64,000 nucleotides of DNA from assembly GCA_030278955.1 (NCBI GenBank), contig JAOANR010000011.1, positions 27,594,403-27,658,402 of the forward strand. Direction: 5' to 3'. A model generated the notes under the pieces. It ran no database searches. It had not been told where the DNA came from and saw only the letters and a program-made list of their open reading frames with translations. This document shows positions 1 through 11,892 of this stretch, one piece after another. Positions within the stretch are counted from its first letter, which is position 1. The number at the start of each line of letters is the position of its first letter. Origin of the DNA: Hygrophila difformis (Eukaryota > Streptophyta > Magnoliopsida > Lamiales > Acanthaceae). Both the position numbers and the translations under genes were made by a program.

Positions 1-937
1 ATTGTTCTTCCACTTCCTCCACTTCAGCAAGCAACATTATAATCCTCCCCTCCAGCTCCTTACCTCCATATCCCTCCCATTCTCTAATCCTTTTTCTCAA
101 TGATTGGAGACGCCCCAGGAATCTACATCCCCTGCCCTCCCAGTTAGCTTGCCAAGTTTCTTTCACCAAATTCGGAAAATCTTTAGCTTCCATCCAATAA
201 TTATAAAACCTGAACGGCTTGGCCCCCCATGACTTCTCCCCCACTTCTAGACTCACTGGATAGTGATCCGATAGCACGGATTCACATCTTCTCTGGATCA
301 CGTGCCCTTCCAAACATAGCCACTCCGGCGATAATAAAAATCTATCTAGCCTACTACTCGCCCTACCACCCCTCCCAACCCATGTAAATTGGCCCCCCTC
401 CATTGGCAAGTCCAACAACCCCAAATTATCTATCATCTCCTTAAACTCTCTAGTCGAACCCGGATCCTCACTAATTCCCACCCTCTCCTCTTCCCCAACC
501 ACGGCATTAAAATCTCCAGTAAAACACCATAAGTCTCCATTATCCACATCGCACTTTTGTATCAACGACCTCCAGAAAGCTGCCCTTTCCCCTCTGTCAT
601 TTGGCGCGTGTACACTCACAATGTTTATCCTCCTGTCGACACCATTAATCCTGCCTCTTACCCAAATAAAGTTATGTTCTTTTTCTACCTCCTCAAAAGA
701 CCCACTGCTGCTCTCCCAAATCACCAATAGGCCTCATGCGCTTCCGATGGCCGGTTGAAAACAATATTCACATCCGCTCGACCCCCATAGCCTAAACACC
801 AATCTATCCCTAATATCTTCCATTTTGGTTTCTTGGAGGCATAGCACTGTCGGTCTATACTTCTTACAGAACCTTACCATAGCTCTCCTTCGAACTCCAC
901 CATTTAAACCCCTCAAATTGCATGTGATGAGCTTCAT
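1..937 (-). pseudogene. LINE ORF2, endonuclease domain (truncated by window edge)
   Basis: Endonuclease/exonuclease/phosphatase fold that nicks target DNA for target-primed reverse transcription. It starts MKLITCNLRGLNG at 937, followed by the LQET motif with the catalytic Glu. A TGA at 734-736 interrupts the frame, but the same frame continues open from 733 to the window edge. It includes GDFN (near 505-518), SRLDRF and SDHYPV (near 256-271), all conserved endonuclease motifs. About 312 codons are visible; the reverse transcriptase is outside the window. A single stop with an otherwise intact frame suggests fairly recent inactivation. Confidence 0.85.
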
Positions 938-983
938 AAATAATATCTACAACCCAACAGAATACCTGCCGATCCCCTCTCTT

Positions 984-3056
984 TTAATGCCCCGTCAATA
1001 TCAACTCCCTCACCATTTTTTCCACCAATTCCCTGTTCCCAATCAGGCCCATGCCAATTTTCTCAGCAAGGCAAATCGTTTCCTCCACTTCCGCCAAATC
1101 GATTAGCTTTACCCCATCCTTCAATCTTACCGTAGTAAATTGTAGAAACCCAAAACCTTCTCGGTCTTTGTGTCCCTCCAAACGCTTCTTCTCCATTCCG
1201 ATCCTCCCTTCTCTATCGTGAAATTTACTCTTATTTTTGCACTTCCGCGCCGGCCTTCTTCTCCCCTCTATCACCATACCAAGAGCTTTCTCTATATCTC
1301 TCAATGCTTGTGGAATCGCCAACTCCGTCTTTCTTAAATCCCTACATTCCCCATCCCAAACTTCCTCGAACCCTTTCCCCACCCCTATTGATTCTCCAAC
1401 AACACGCCCATTCCCTCTAGAAACCTCTTGGTCAATCCTCACACCCTCCGCTCTATTTGCCCTGTCTGAATCGACCTTATCTGTCTCTCTACTCTCGTGC
1501 CGAATCCCTCCAGTTGACATGTTATTTAGGCATTCTCCGTTTAAATTCTGTTGGGCCGAGTCTCCTCCAATTGCCACAATACTGCTACAAGCTTCATTCA
1601 AATTTTGTTGGGCCAGTTCCCCTGCAATGATAATAATCTCTTCTGGGTCATTACCCTTGTCCTCTAATTCTTTTAAGCCCCCAGGCTCCTCTTCACTTTG
1701 TCCAATCCCAATAGGCCCAACCTCCTCGCGGCCCACATTTAACTCATGGTCCAACCCTTTCTCCTCTACCGCCTTAATTAAGATTTGAACATCCTGCATG
1801 CCCTCCTCTATTTCCGAATTAATTTTCCCAGCCGTCACACTCTGTAGGTTCGCTCCCCCATGCACGACCTTTGATTCACTCTGCACTTTCCCAGACGATT
1901 TAGTCCCGGAGCTGCTCCCCTCTGAGACCTCCGGCAACATCACCATCCCCACGTTCGCCGGAGGCGACGGCCCGGCGCCAGCTTCCTTTCCTTCACAGCT
2001 GGTCTCCGCTTCAACCACCGTCTCCCCGTAGTTAGCCACTATCCTGGCGACCCGAAACACCTCCCCCACCTGGAAATTTACCTCTGATGGGATATGCTCC
2101 TCCGTCCGTACTTCCACCATCATCTTTGCTCGATCAATCCTCTTAAACTCCCTAGTTTCCCTATCCATCATAACCAGTCTACCCCACCCCTTCACTAGTT
2201 TTGAAAAGTTATCTTCACTCCACACAGCTGCCGGAAGACCATACACATAAACCCATACCAAATGCTTCCTTGCTACTACATCCCTAGTCCAGTTTCGCTT
2301 CCATTCGATGAACTGGTGGTCACGACAGTCTTTCAAGAAAAGGTCTCATGACTGCGTGTTTTTGAACAAAACTATCACCATCAACCCCCCTCCATATATT
2401 ACCTCCTCGCACTCAACATGTTTTGCGTATAACCAATCTTGAAATTCGGTTAACCTCTTGAAATCCCGCAAATTCACCACCGCCGCCCTTCCAGTCCATG
2501 TCAGACTAAGCTCCGTCTCCTCCAGGCTCACCTTCGCCACCTGTTGCCTCGTCTGCCTAACTGGTGATGTCCCGCCTCCCCCTTTAATTACCTCCGCGAA
2601 CGTTCTTTCATCCCTCCATGCTCCGTTTGGGTTTCCTCTTAATTCTCCAGCTTTCCCTTCATTAGGAGAAACCCTACTTTTTCCTTGATACTTTCTTGTT
2701 TCTCCCCACCTTCCTAACTTGCTAGCACCCATGCCTCTCGGCCTTGCCCAGTTCACGTCCAATCTCCTTCCCAATAACAACTTATTATTCATTCGATGAA
2801 GGACCGTCTCCGCCTCCCCCACATTTTGAAAGTGAAAAAAGCCAAACTTAAATCCACCGTTTGGCCATCTTCGGTTTGGTATGAACCAATCTCTTACCCT
2901 TGCTATCTTCTCTATTTCCTTGAGAATCAAACTGTTCGTAGCTTCAACCGACAGGTTTCCGACGTAAATTCCTACCAGCTTCTCCCTTGCATTGTTGCCG
3001 CTTCTTAACCGCCATGTTTTGGATCCGCCACTCTCCTGTTCCAGCGAATCCTTCAC
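984..3056 (-). pseudogene. LINE ORF1: RRM plus DUF4283-like nucleic-acid-binding protein
   Basis: The frame is continuous from 3056 to 984 except for one TGA at 2346-2348. The first segment has a clear RRM: RNP2 GIYVGNL at residues 29-35 and RNP1 FKFGFFHF at 69-76. The second segment opens with a DUF4283-like stretch (WVYVYGLPAAVW) followed by a long low-complexity Glu/Gly/Ser-rich tail. The likely true ATG is at 3111-3113. It is disconnected by a run of seven C (3071-3077, G on the coding strand); one extra base there would join it in frame to the RRM. Such ORF1 proteins bind the LINE RNA in a ribonucleoprotein. Confidence 0.8.
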
Positions 3057-3119
3057 AAAACTGGCCTCCGCCCCCCCTTTTCAGCCTCCTCCGCCGCTCT
3101 CCCTTGCAGCATCTTAAAC

Positions 3120-3604
3120 TACAAGTTGTGATGCTTTGAATGGATTTTCCAGATCTGAATGAAAAACTTAGAGTTGTGGCAAGGGAAATGAGCCTAATCT
3201 ATTTATGATATTTATATATCTTGATAATAAATTTAGAGAAAAAATATTAAGATTCAACTTTGGTAATTGGATATTTTTTGGTAACACAACTTGAAAAGGC
3301 AAAAGAAAGAGAGAAAAATAAAAAAGAAAAGGAAGAAAAAACAACGAAAATAAACTCAACAAAGGCGACCATGGCCCCGGTCTCCCACCAACATTCTCTT
3401 TGTAGTTTGTGTAGAATGAACTCCCACCAATATTTCCTAGCATGTATGGATTGTTCAACAAAAAACAAAGGCGACTACATATTGAAATCAACTAAAAAAG
3501 GAAAAAGAAAAAAAAATAAAAGACGAGAAAATGGAAAAAAGGCAAAAAAAAAAGGCAAACGATAATTTTCATTTTTAAATTCGATCAACATAGTACGGTT
3601 GAAA
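3120..3604. other. A/purine-rich intergenic stretch
   Basis: No gene is supported here. The plus strand is strongly purine-rich (AAAAGAAAGAGAGAAAAA-type runs around 3295-3350 and 3490-3560). It contains two short similar blocks, AACAAAGGCGAC near 3358 and 3464. The open frames in this stretch are artefacts of low complexity. Confidence 0.6.
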
Positions 3605-3835
3605 ATTTCCAGGAATAAATGCCCAATTAGTCCTTTTTCTTTCCTTTTTGGCCAAATCAGTCCTTTATCTATTTTTATACCCAATTAGTCCTCTATCTTT
3701 TGACTTAATGTCCAATTTAGTCATTTTTGTATAAAATAGTCTCCACTTGACACTCTTTTATATTAAATTGACCACCAACCTTTCAAACTATTTCATTTTA
3801 GCCCCAAAACTTTAAATAGTAATTTTTATTAATCC
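3605..3835 (+). repeat. Left arm of a diverged inverted repeat flanking the pararetrovirus
   Basis: The sequence is built from repeated blocks such as AATTAGTCCTTT, AAATCAGTCCTTTATC and CAATTAGTCCTC, followed by CACTCTTTTATATTA and AGCCCCAAAACTTT. The reverse complement of 26190-26405 shows the same order: AAATTGTCCTTTATC, AAATAGTCCTC, CACTTTTATATTTA, ACCCCAAACTTT. Blocks of this AGTCC type are common in the long terminal inverted repeats of plant DNA transposons such as Mutator-like elements. The arm match is by eye and diverged; no target duplication was identified. Confidence 0.5.
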
Positions 3836-4084
3836 ATACATCAAATAAATGCCCAACATGCTTCCGTAAGAAAAATTAAACAAAAACCTCATACCTCGGG
3901 TTTGATCGCCTTGTTGCCGGGTCTTCCGAGCTCTGGGATTTTACGGACTCCTTCCAACCACACGACCGCAGCCAATGGTTCACCAAATCTGGGCTCCTTC
4001 AGCAACAATCAGCACAGTCCTATTTCGTTTCCTACCTTAGGACATAGCGAGGTTTGGGCAAAAGTTTAATTCTAATTTTGGAAG
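3836..4084. other. Unassigned spacer between left arm and pararetrovirus end
   Basis: No coding potential or known motif was recognised. It contains a locally GC-richer patch (about 3895-4030) and ends near the 3' terminus of the pararetrovirus. Confidence 0.4.
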
Positions 4085-4109
4085 ATTATGGATATAGGAA
4101 GCCTGGATT

Positions 4110-4115
4110 TTTATT
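4110..4115 (-). terminator. Poly(A) signal AATAAA of the pararetrovirus
   Basis: AATAAA on the minus strand lies about 210 bp downstream of the TATA box. This is the short-terminal-redundancy arrangement used by plant pararetroviruses to make greater-than-genome-length RNA. Confidence 0.5.
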
Positions 4116-4325
4116 GAAGAAATATTAAAAATATTACAGAAATATTTTTCTCCTAATGGAGAAGACGGACACTTAGCTCCTCATATATGAGGATGCTAGA
4201 CTCTGGGGGACTGACCCCATATGAAAAAGAAATACAGAAAGGAAATTTTGCAGAAAGGAAATACAACTTATTATTTTGAAGAGTTGGGAGAATTTCTGAT
4301 GCCTTCCATCCGCTTCAATCTCTTC

Positions 4326-4333
4326 TATTTATA
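4326..4333 (-). promoter_or_regulatory. TATA box of the pararetroviral pregenomic RNA promoter
   Basis: TATAAATA on the minus strand in the context GCCTATAAATAGAAG lies downstream of the last viral ORF, where caulimovirids place their pregenomic promoter. Transcription would start about 30 nt further on (near 4295). Confidence 0.6.
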
Positions 4334-4549
4334 GGCGTCCGCGGACTTCAATCACGGACTCCAAACAAACTCTAATTTCTTGTGACGAACGCAGTGACGT
4401 CACTTGCCTTGGATTCCAGCCTACATTATTATTCTGCTAGAATTATTGCTAGTGGGCTCCTTTGTCAACTCGTCACATGCCCTTACCAGCTGCCCCTCTC
4501 TACTTTGTCGGCCATTATTGTAGGGTCTTTGCCGACACCTCTCTTTCTC

Positions 4550-5839
4550 TTACATCCAGCTGTTTTCACTTGGACTTGTGAAAGTTTTTGGACGTTTCTT
4601 CCCTTTATCTTGTCCAGATTCGGCTTTCTTTTGGGTTACCCGAATCTTTGTACCGAATCGGGGTTTTTCCTGTTCCACGCAATATGGGCATATGTGATTA
4701 TCCCATTGCCCAACATGCATCATGTTGCATGCCTTTCTTTTGGTAGACTCCGTTGCTGGCAACTTATTTTCCCAGATGAGTAACCTTTTCTTTTCAAAAG
4801 AGGTTTCCGCAAACTCCGTGCTTTTCCCTGTTAAAGATTTTAAATTATTGGAAAAGATTTTAAATGGATATTTGACCTTTTCAATCTCTGTGAGACAGAC
4901 CCAGAATTCCGATGCTCGTCTGGTGGAGATCTCATCTTCGCTGATTGAAGATACCAATGGTGCCTTCTCATCCATAGACTTAACTCTGTTGAAGGAAATC
5001 ATATCAGGTCTTTGTAATTTAATAAAGTGAAAGACCGGATAAGAACCTTTCCCGACTATTTCTGGTGCTGCCGAAATGAACATAAGCTCCAGAATATCTC
5101 ATCTTTGCAGGTGCGGGTTGTTCTGCCATGATTCGTGCACTGCGCTACTTATCCATCCCGGAAGTTTTTCAATTTCCGGAAACCCTTGTGATGTAGTATG
5201 AACCGATGCTAATGAGCCAAAATCATACCACTTTCGAACCTCTTCTGGCTTTGATCCCTCGAGCATCCAGACCCTGTTGTATCTTCCGGATGTTTCGATC
5301 ACCGTCTTGCTGGGGTTAATTCCCTTTTTGGAAACCAGTTGTTCCCATTTCCCTTGGTAGTCCAGCCAGGCTGTAGAAATGACCTTATCTTCTGAATTAA
5401 CCTTAGAGGTGCCTGTCATTGGCCTAAGGTTAATTTCTTCCTCTTTTACCCCAGAGGCAGTGGGTTGACTTGAACTTTCGGAAATGTGACTTTCCTCTTG
5501 CTCAACATTTTTGTCGGTATCCGACAATGGTTCCTTTGAAGCAGTGCTTGAATCTGCTTCTTCATATGTAACCACCTTAGCTTTTTGGGCACATTTCTCT
5601 TTGTTTACTAGAGAGGCTGACGCCTTCCTGATTGGCTCTAATACTGTTTCCCATAGCGCTGCCATTGCTATATGGGAGGTTCGTATATTGTTGCGGACCA
5701 TGTCCACACCACTCTGTTGTATTTGGTCAGCTGCTCGTGCATTGATCTCGAGCTGTCCAAAATGCTTTGATAGCTCCTCTAGGTTTTCTCTGACGTGCCT
5801 GAATCTCGTAATGATAGAATCAGCTTCAAATGCTTCCAT
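4550..5839 (-). pseudogene. Pararetrovirus downstream ORF (unknown function), one in-frame stop
   Basis: The frame runs from ATG 5837-5839 to 4550 and is broken only by a TGA at 5099-5101 (about 430 codons in total). The N-terminal part is helical and charged, followed by a Ser/Glu-rich linker. The C-terminal part holds a possible Cys/His cluster (CPYC at the end of a HICPYC block) and a basic tail. The ATG overlaps the end of the RNase H frame by a few bases in a different register, a normal compact-virus arrangement. Position and size match the ORF2 of florendoviruses, whose function is unknown. I do not recognise an enzyme in it. Confidence 0.6.
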
Positions 5840-7485
5840 CTCTCGTCAAGAAATCTGCAAGAATATTTTCATAAGATTTTATAACATCAATATCATAAGT
5901 ATAATATTGACATTCAGCTTGCCATCTGATAATACGAGCTTTTTCAATTTTTGATTCAAGTTTATTTTTTAGAAAAGCTCTAACATTAGTATTATCAACT
6001 TTTAATACAAATTTCTTTGCAAGTAAGAATAAATGCCATTTTTAAATGTTTTCCATACTGCAAAGAATTCTTTTCATTAATGTGCCAGAGTTTGGCTTGT
6101 TGTTCAGTGAACAACCCTCCTGTGTATCTACAGGGTTCTTGACCCGTAGTTGTTTTTCTCATGAGCACTCCTGCCCATCGAAAATCATTGGCGTCTGTGT
6201 AGACTACCAGCTCATCCTAATCTTGAGGTATCGCGAGTTTTGGCAAGCTATTGCAGACTTGTTTTAGTTCACGAATTCTCTTTGTATGGATTTCTTCCCA
6301 TTTCCATCTAGAGCTTTCAGTCTCTTTCAGGAGTGGTCTAAAATCCTTTCTATATTTTGATAGGTCTTTTATAAACATGCCTGCAAAATTTACAACTCCC
6401 AAGAAATTCTGAAGTTGTTTCTTGTCTTTTAATATGTCAGGAAAATTGCGGATTTTCTCCACAATGTGTTCCTGTAACTCTATCCCTGCTTCATCAATTT
6501 GAACTCCTAAGAATTCAATTTTATTAGCAGCGATAGTAGCCTTTTTCTCAGAGAGAACAAGACCTTCCCTGTGACATGCATCTGAAAATATTTCAAGATG
6601 TTTAATATGTTCTTTTATATTTCGAGATGCAATCAGAATGTTATCTATGTAGACGAACATGAACTCTAGATAATCCTTAAATAGATTATCCATCTTTCTT
6701 TGGAATATCTGAGGGGCATTGGAAAGCCCCATTGGGATAACATTCCAAATATATTGCCCATGTGGGGTGGAGAATGCTGTAAATTTCTTCGACTCATTCT
6801 CCATCTTAACCTGATAGAAACCAGATTTACAATCAAATTTAGAAAACACTTTAGCACCTTTGATGCAATCAATTAAGTGTTCTCTACTCGGAATGTAATA
6901 ACCATCAAACTGTATTATTTTATTAATACCTTGATAGTTTATTACCAACCTGGGTTTACCTCTTTTTATTTCTCCATGGTTTCTTACCAAGAATCCAGGG
7001 CTACTATAAGCTGAAACTCCAGGCTCGATGAGTTTAAGATCGATATGCTCCTTGATAATTTGCTGCATATCTTTCTTATCCTGCATATTCATTAAGATGG
7101 GTTTGTATCGAACATACTCATATTTATATTGTTCTTTTACCTGTAGAGTAGCTTCGATCTTGTTTTTATCCCACCATGCCAGAGGATCCTCGTTAAAGTT
7201 TCTCTGGATAAGTCTTTTAACATTTTTGAGGGACAATTTAGTTTCCCCATCAATGTCTAATGAAGTTATATTTAATGACTCCATTTCCTGCATTGCTTCT
7301 TTGAGGTTTATAATTTCCTCAATAGAAGCTTCATCGAATCCTTGCTGTCTAAAAGACAACAAAGCCTTACCAAACTTTCTTTTATCCTGCATTTTTGGAT
7401 GGGTTAGTTTGGCATCATTATCACCACGTTTGCTGCGAAATAATATAGGCATTAACCCGTTGAATGCCTTTTCTCTGCGCAACAC
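5826..7485 (-). pseudogene. Pararetroviral reverse transcriptase-RNase H
   Basis: Reverse transcriptase is open from 7485 to 6217: the block PRLVINYQGINK, the FSKFDCKSGFYQ block, YIWNVIPMGLSNAP and the catalytic FVYIDN(I) region. Note that the YxDD-type box reads YIDN, so the second catalytic Asp is Asn here. The thumb motif NFLGVVNFAGMFIKDLSKY is typical of caulimovirid rather than LTR-element RT. RNase H-like sequence continues from 6216 to about 5826 but is broken by stops and at least one frameshift near 6030-6045. It converted pregenomic RNA to DNA in the parent virus and is not functional here. Confidence 0.75.
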
Positions 7486-7497
7486 CTGTATCTCATT

Positions 7498-7686
7498 TCA
7501 ACAACTTGTGGTAAATATTAACAAATTTCTTTTGTTATCTTGAACATATTTTGTAATGGATTGTATGAAATTATTCCCTAACAAAATATCTGCTCCTGTA
7601 TCATGAAAGTAAATAGGAGGCGTTTTTACCTCATACCAAGGTGTACCAAATGCTCCTCCAATCATTATATTGGCCTGTCGAATATC
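7498..7686 (-). pseudogene. Pararetroviral protease, C-terminal part
   Basis: The motif YFHDTGADILLGNNFIQ matches the second conserved block of caulimovirid aspartic protease. Reading into 7687-7755 is fortuitous, because from 7687 the bases belong to the Athila LTR. The upstream part of the same protein resumes at 25371. A short gap with a frame change separates it from the reverse transcriptase frame at 7485. Confidence 0.7.
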
Positions 7687-9804
7687 TGATGCACCCTGTG
7701 AAACCACACTTATACAAGCTTGAATTGTACCACAATATGTCCAAAATGAGTGCATTTTACCTTAATTCATTGCATTTTTAGGTGTATTTCATGTGTTTTT
7801 ATTTTTGAAGTGATCATGGTTAGATTTGGCTTATTTAGGTTAAATTTATCATGTTTTTATGTGTTTTTAATAAGACTTTTGGCAAACCTAATGCATGGCA
7901 ATGTTGTTTCAGGCATTTAAATGATGAAAAGCGATTTTCGGAAGCTTTATTTTGGAAAATAAGGATATTTAATGTGATATGTGCCAAGATTCAGACTTAG
8001 AAAAAATTCAGTTGAAACCTTCCCAGAATGCTCCGCACAGGCATGGCGGAGCCTAAACTGCCTTCCGAGCACCGCATCAGGCACCGTTTCAACACTTAGA
8101 AAAATTTCAGAGGTGAAAAAGATTCAGAATGCTCCGCACCTTCTTGGCGGCGCCTAAAACATCCTCCAGGCGCCACTTTTGGCACCGCAATCAGAAAATT
8201 GGGAAAAAAGCTTCAGAATGCTCCGCACCTTCTTGGCGGTGCATAAAACACCCTTCAGGCGCCACAAAATGCACCGCGGACAAAATTTTAGGAAATTGTC
8301 AGAATGCACCGCACCTTCTTGGCGGTGCATAAAACCCCTTCCAAGCGCCACTTTTTGCACCGCAGCAGAATTTTTGAAAATTGTCAGGATGCGCCGACTC
8401 TTCTTCGTGGCGCCTGAAACCCCTTCCGAGCGCCGTTTTGGGCGCCACAGTCGCGGTTTGGAGGTTTTCTAACCTCCCGAACACGGTTTTAAAGCCCGTT
8501 TTTCATCATTCTCTTCATTGCAGACTCATCCCAGACTCATATTTTCGACAAAAAAGCTCTGCAACTTTGGAGAAGAAGGCCGATAACACCGAACCATGCC
8601 GGAGGAAGTGATCAGAACGTCTTTCTGACTATGTTCTTCGCATTCTAGGTGGTGTCTTTCTTTTTCTCGTTTTGTAATGTTTAGGATTTGCTTTTAAACA
8701 TAATTTCCTAGTGTTTTCATATTTGTAAACGGATTTCTATGTTGTTCGTGTTAGAAGTATTGTAGAACGGGAGTTCAGAATCATTTTGAAGTACGAATCT
8801 ATGTTTTTATGGAAGTATAATAAATTTCGATGTTTATATGTTAATCTGGATTAATATGCAAGAACTGTTAGAATTTGAATTAGGATTATGTATTGGATGC
8901 CTGCAATTGATCGATGATTATGTTTTGGCAAAGATTCTGAAATCTGCATTTTTAATCTGCTAATCTGATATGAGCGATCAATCTGTATTAATCTGTTTAA
9001 GTTTAATCTGGCATAATATTAATCTGTTCACATTCTAAATTTAGTATTAAAATCCATTTTACCATGTTTTATTGTTATTTTACCATAATTGTTAGATTAT
9101 TTACACTATTCTGCATAATTAAATGTTAGAATCTTATCTGTTTGATTTCTGCTTTGCTAAATCGGGAGATAAAAAGTGGAAATTAGATTTTAGTACCGGT
9201 CTTGGGAATAAATCATATTAAAATAGATTCTGGCATGTACACGCTGATTTGGGAAATGAAATGTGTCGTATGATCACAATAGGAAAATTTGTATGCTTGG
9301 GAAAGACTCAAATTTATGCCTAGACTGATGATCGCAGAATGTTAGATAATTTAATTTGCTTCCATGAAGTCTGTTTTTACAAATTATGAAAATTAGGAAA
9401 TTGGCATATTTTTAATCTTTATAAAATCATTCATTCTGCTGAAATTGATCTTTTTAGACATTGGGAAATGCTAAATCATTATGCAATTTCACTTTTATAT
9501 AAAGATGGCATGTTCTAAATCATTACAAGCATATACCTTATCTTTATTTTTATTATTTTAAATTTTTAACATGCTTTATTTGTAAATTTAATGCTATCAT
9601 TTTAATTTAATCACCATTAGAAATTAAACAAACTCTTTTCAAAATATAATATATATTATTAATGAACTTAAAATGACTAAGTTTTCTCCAGAATGAATTA
9701 ATATTCTGAATTCCCTTGGGTTCTACCCGGTATTCACTGGTTTTTATTACTTGATGACAACCATCCGCTTGTGGTAAAATATGAGTAGTGAAAATCACTC
9801 ATCA
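7687..9804 (+). repeat. 5' LTR of the Athila element
   Basis: 2,118 bp, starts TGATGCACCC and ends ATCACTCATCA. It contains the GC-rich dyad array at 8027-8456 and a leader-like stretch after it (about 8490-8650). The remaining part to 9804 is AT-rich and holds no gene. Confidence 0.93.
8027..8456 (+). repeat. GC-rich dyad repeat array, five units, in the 5' LTR
   Basis: Five units start at about 8027, 8128, 8216, 8303 and 8388 (spacing about 85-101 bp). Each has the plan AATGCNCCGCAC, then GGCGGNGCNTAAA, a short gap, then GCGCCACTTTTNGCACCGC. The two halves can pair as a stem. The array sits upstream of the likely transcript leader, so it may act as a promoter element or as RNA structure. 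The same unit recurs upstream of both accessory ORFs. Confidence 0.85.
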
Positions 9805-9810
9805 AGTTTT

Positions 9811-9828
9811 TGGCGCCGTTGCCGGGGA
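9811..9828 (+). promoter_or_regulatory. Primer binding site, tRNA-Asp type
   Basis: TGGCGCCGTTGCCGGGGA lies 6 bp after the end of the 5' LTR. It is the classic tRNA-Asp-complementary primer site of Athila and related plant gypsy elements and primes minus-strand DNA synthesis. Confidence 0.92.
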
Positions 9829-9940
9829 ATTTGTTGTGAACTTTTAATTGTTTTTAGTTTATTAATTTGAATTTATTAAGTTAAATATTAATTTAACTGT
9901 TACTTATTTTATTTTATTTTATTTTTATTTAATATTTGCA

Positions 9941-11892
9941 GTGCTAAGCAAACAAGCAGAAATAGCTTATGATCCTGAAATTGAGCGTACTCTTAGAGCT
10001 ATTAGATTAGGGAAACGTAGGAGACCAGCTCAGTTGGAAATTTTAATTAATTCATCATTTGATGAAGAAGACTATTCTCCAACGACTGGAGTTTCAACAA
10101 TTCAAACTAATCAATTAGTTGCTCAGATCAATAGGTTAAACATGGCAGCGAATAATAATGATAATCAGGGTAATAATGGAGGTAATGGTGGTGATTTGGA
10201 GCACGATGATCAAGCTGAAATGACCAATTGAAGAACACTTACAATGAACTAGTGGAAATCTGCTTAATAGAACTCCAAGGCCAGATGTAGATGCTTTAAG
10301 TTTTACCCTTCAGCCTGCACTAATCACAATGGTTCAAGCTAATCAATATAATGGAGCACCTACTAATGATGCTGTAGAACAGATAAGAAATTTTCTGGAC
10401 TACTGTGACACAGTGAAAATAAATGGTGTTACTAGTGATGAAATTAAGTTGAGATTGTTCTCGTTTTCACTTCGAGATAAAGCTAAAACCTGGTACAACT
10501 CACTTCAATTAAGGGATGTCACTACTTGGGATAAAATGTTAGAAGCTTTCTTAGAACAATTCTTCCCACCATCCAAGGTTATTGAATTACAAGAAAAAAT
10601 CAAAGAATTCGTGCAAGATGAGGGTGAAACTTTACTTGAAGCATGGGATAGGTATAACACTTTATTGGCGAGATGCCCGAATCACGGCTTTGAAGATTGG
10701 CAGCAGATGCACTTCTTCTACAATGGGTTGATTGATCATTGGAGGAACTTGTTGGATGCAGCAGCGGGAGATTCTTTTCTGTCTATAGGACCCTCTAGAG
10801 CTAAGGAAATCATAGAGAAAAAGATTTCTAACATGAAAAAATTTCCTGGTAAAAAAAATGCTAGAAATAAAACAAAAGGAGGAATCTATGAGGTTGAAAA
10901 GGCAATTGATATAGATTCTAAGTTAGCCGCTTTGATGAGGGAGGTTTCTACGCTTAAGAAAGGTCAAGTAAAAGTTGTGAGATGCGGTATTTGTCATGGA
11001 CCACACGAGTCATCAGCCTGTCACTTGCTTGATCAAGGACTTCAAGAGACTATGCAGTGTGAGAGGACTGAAGAGCAAGTGGAAGATGTGAACTACATGG
11101 GAAATAGGCAGCAAAACTACAATCAAAACCGTCCTCAAAATCAAAAATTCTATCCAAATCAGAATTCTCAATTTCAACAAAACACCTACCCACAAAACAA
11201 CCGTCAACCTTATCCACAATCCAAACCAAAACTAGAATTTTCAATACCAAAATCAAAACCAAAACTATAATCAAAACAGAAATCAGAATTTTCAATACCA
11301 AAATCAAAACCAAAACTATAATCAAAACAGAAATCAGAATCAACCTTTTTACTCTAACCAACAGCCTAGGAACTTTCAACCTCAACAACAGCTGCAACAA
11401 AACCAAGGAAGTGATGAGGTCAATTTAAAAGAGTTAATGAGCACAATCGTGTCTCAACAACAAACAATTCAGCAAATGCAAGCCTCAATGAGAAATTTAG
11501 AAGTTCAAGTTGGTCAAATTGCTAGGGATACTTCAAATAGACAACAAGGAACACTACCAAGCATACCTGATCCTAATCCAAAAGAGCAATGTAAAGCAAT
11601 CACTTTAAGGAACAAAAAGGAATTACCTAATCCTTACCCTACCTTAGATGATCCAGAGGTTTTAGCTGATGCTGTAGATGATCAAAATGAGGATACAGAG
11701 AAAGAAAGCCAGCATAAAAACACTGATGAGCCTAAGGAGAGTGAGAAACTTAGAGTTGAACAGGATAAGGGTAAAGGAAAGTCTGATGTCCCGGTCAAGC
11801 CATATCAGCCACCTATTCCATATCCACAGCGTCTTAAAAAGGCTAAAGAAGATAAAGAATATGCCAAATTCTTAGAAGTCTTTAAGAATTGA
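9941..11892 (+). pseudogene. gag: Athila Gag (broken by frameshifts)
   Basis: Structural capsid/nucleocapsid protein. The first exon-like block (from 9941) has no ATG and directly follows TATTTGCAG, so the authentic start may come from a spliced leader. The frame changes near 10230, then a Retrotrans_gag capsid domain is open from 10329 (TWYNSL, FLEQFFPP, NGLIDHWRNLLDAAAG), followed by a knuckle CGICHGPHESSAC near 10984-11022. A 51-bp tandem repeat in the Asn/Gln-rich region (11258-11340) accompanies a second frame change. The rest (from about 11272 to 11892) carries the QVGQIA and CKAITLRNKKEL blocks typical of Athila gag. It stops at 11890-11892, where a few bases appear to be missing. Confidence 0.85.

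Larger units (their letters stand above)
1..3119 (-). mobile_element. 5' half of an L1-type LINE (BNR-like, RRM in ORF1)
   Basis: Two ORFs lie head to tail on the minus strand, as in plant L1 elements: ORF1 with an RNA-binding RRM, then an apurinic-type endonuclease that starts ORF2. The reverse transcriptase would lie beyond the left edge. ORF1 ends at 984 and the ORF2 ATG is at 935-937, so they are separated by about 46 bp. An RRM instead of the usual CCHC knuckle in ORF1 is the hallmark described for the BNR subclade of plant L1 elements. Three small lesions (a probable 1-bp loss in a G run and two in-frame stops) show that it is dead but not old. The 5' end near 3119 is inferred from the ORF1 start. 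Confidence 0.85.

Noticed and set aside
3168..3684. ORFs in the A/T-rich stretch near 3.2-3.6 kb
   Set aside because: Lys/Phe-rich translations from homopurine runs; low complexity on both strands.
4382..5954. Plus-strand ORFs opposite the pararetrovirus
   Set aside because: They are antisense shadows of the viral frames, which carry the recognisable motifs.
8129..8611. Short ORFs in the GC-rich LTR array (also 23862-24062 and 16109-16291)
   Set aside because: The same translations repeat unit by unit in both LTRs; they are open because of the GC-rich repeat, not because of coding.
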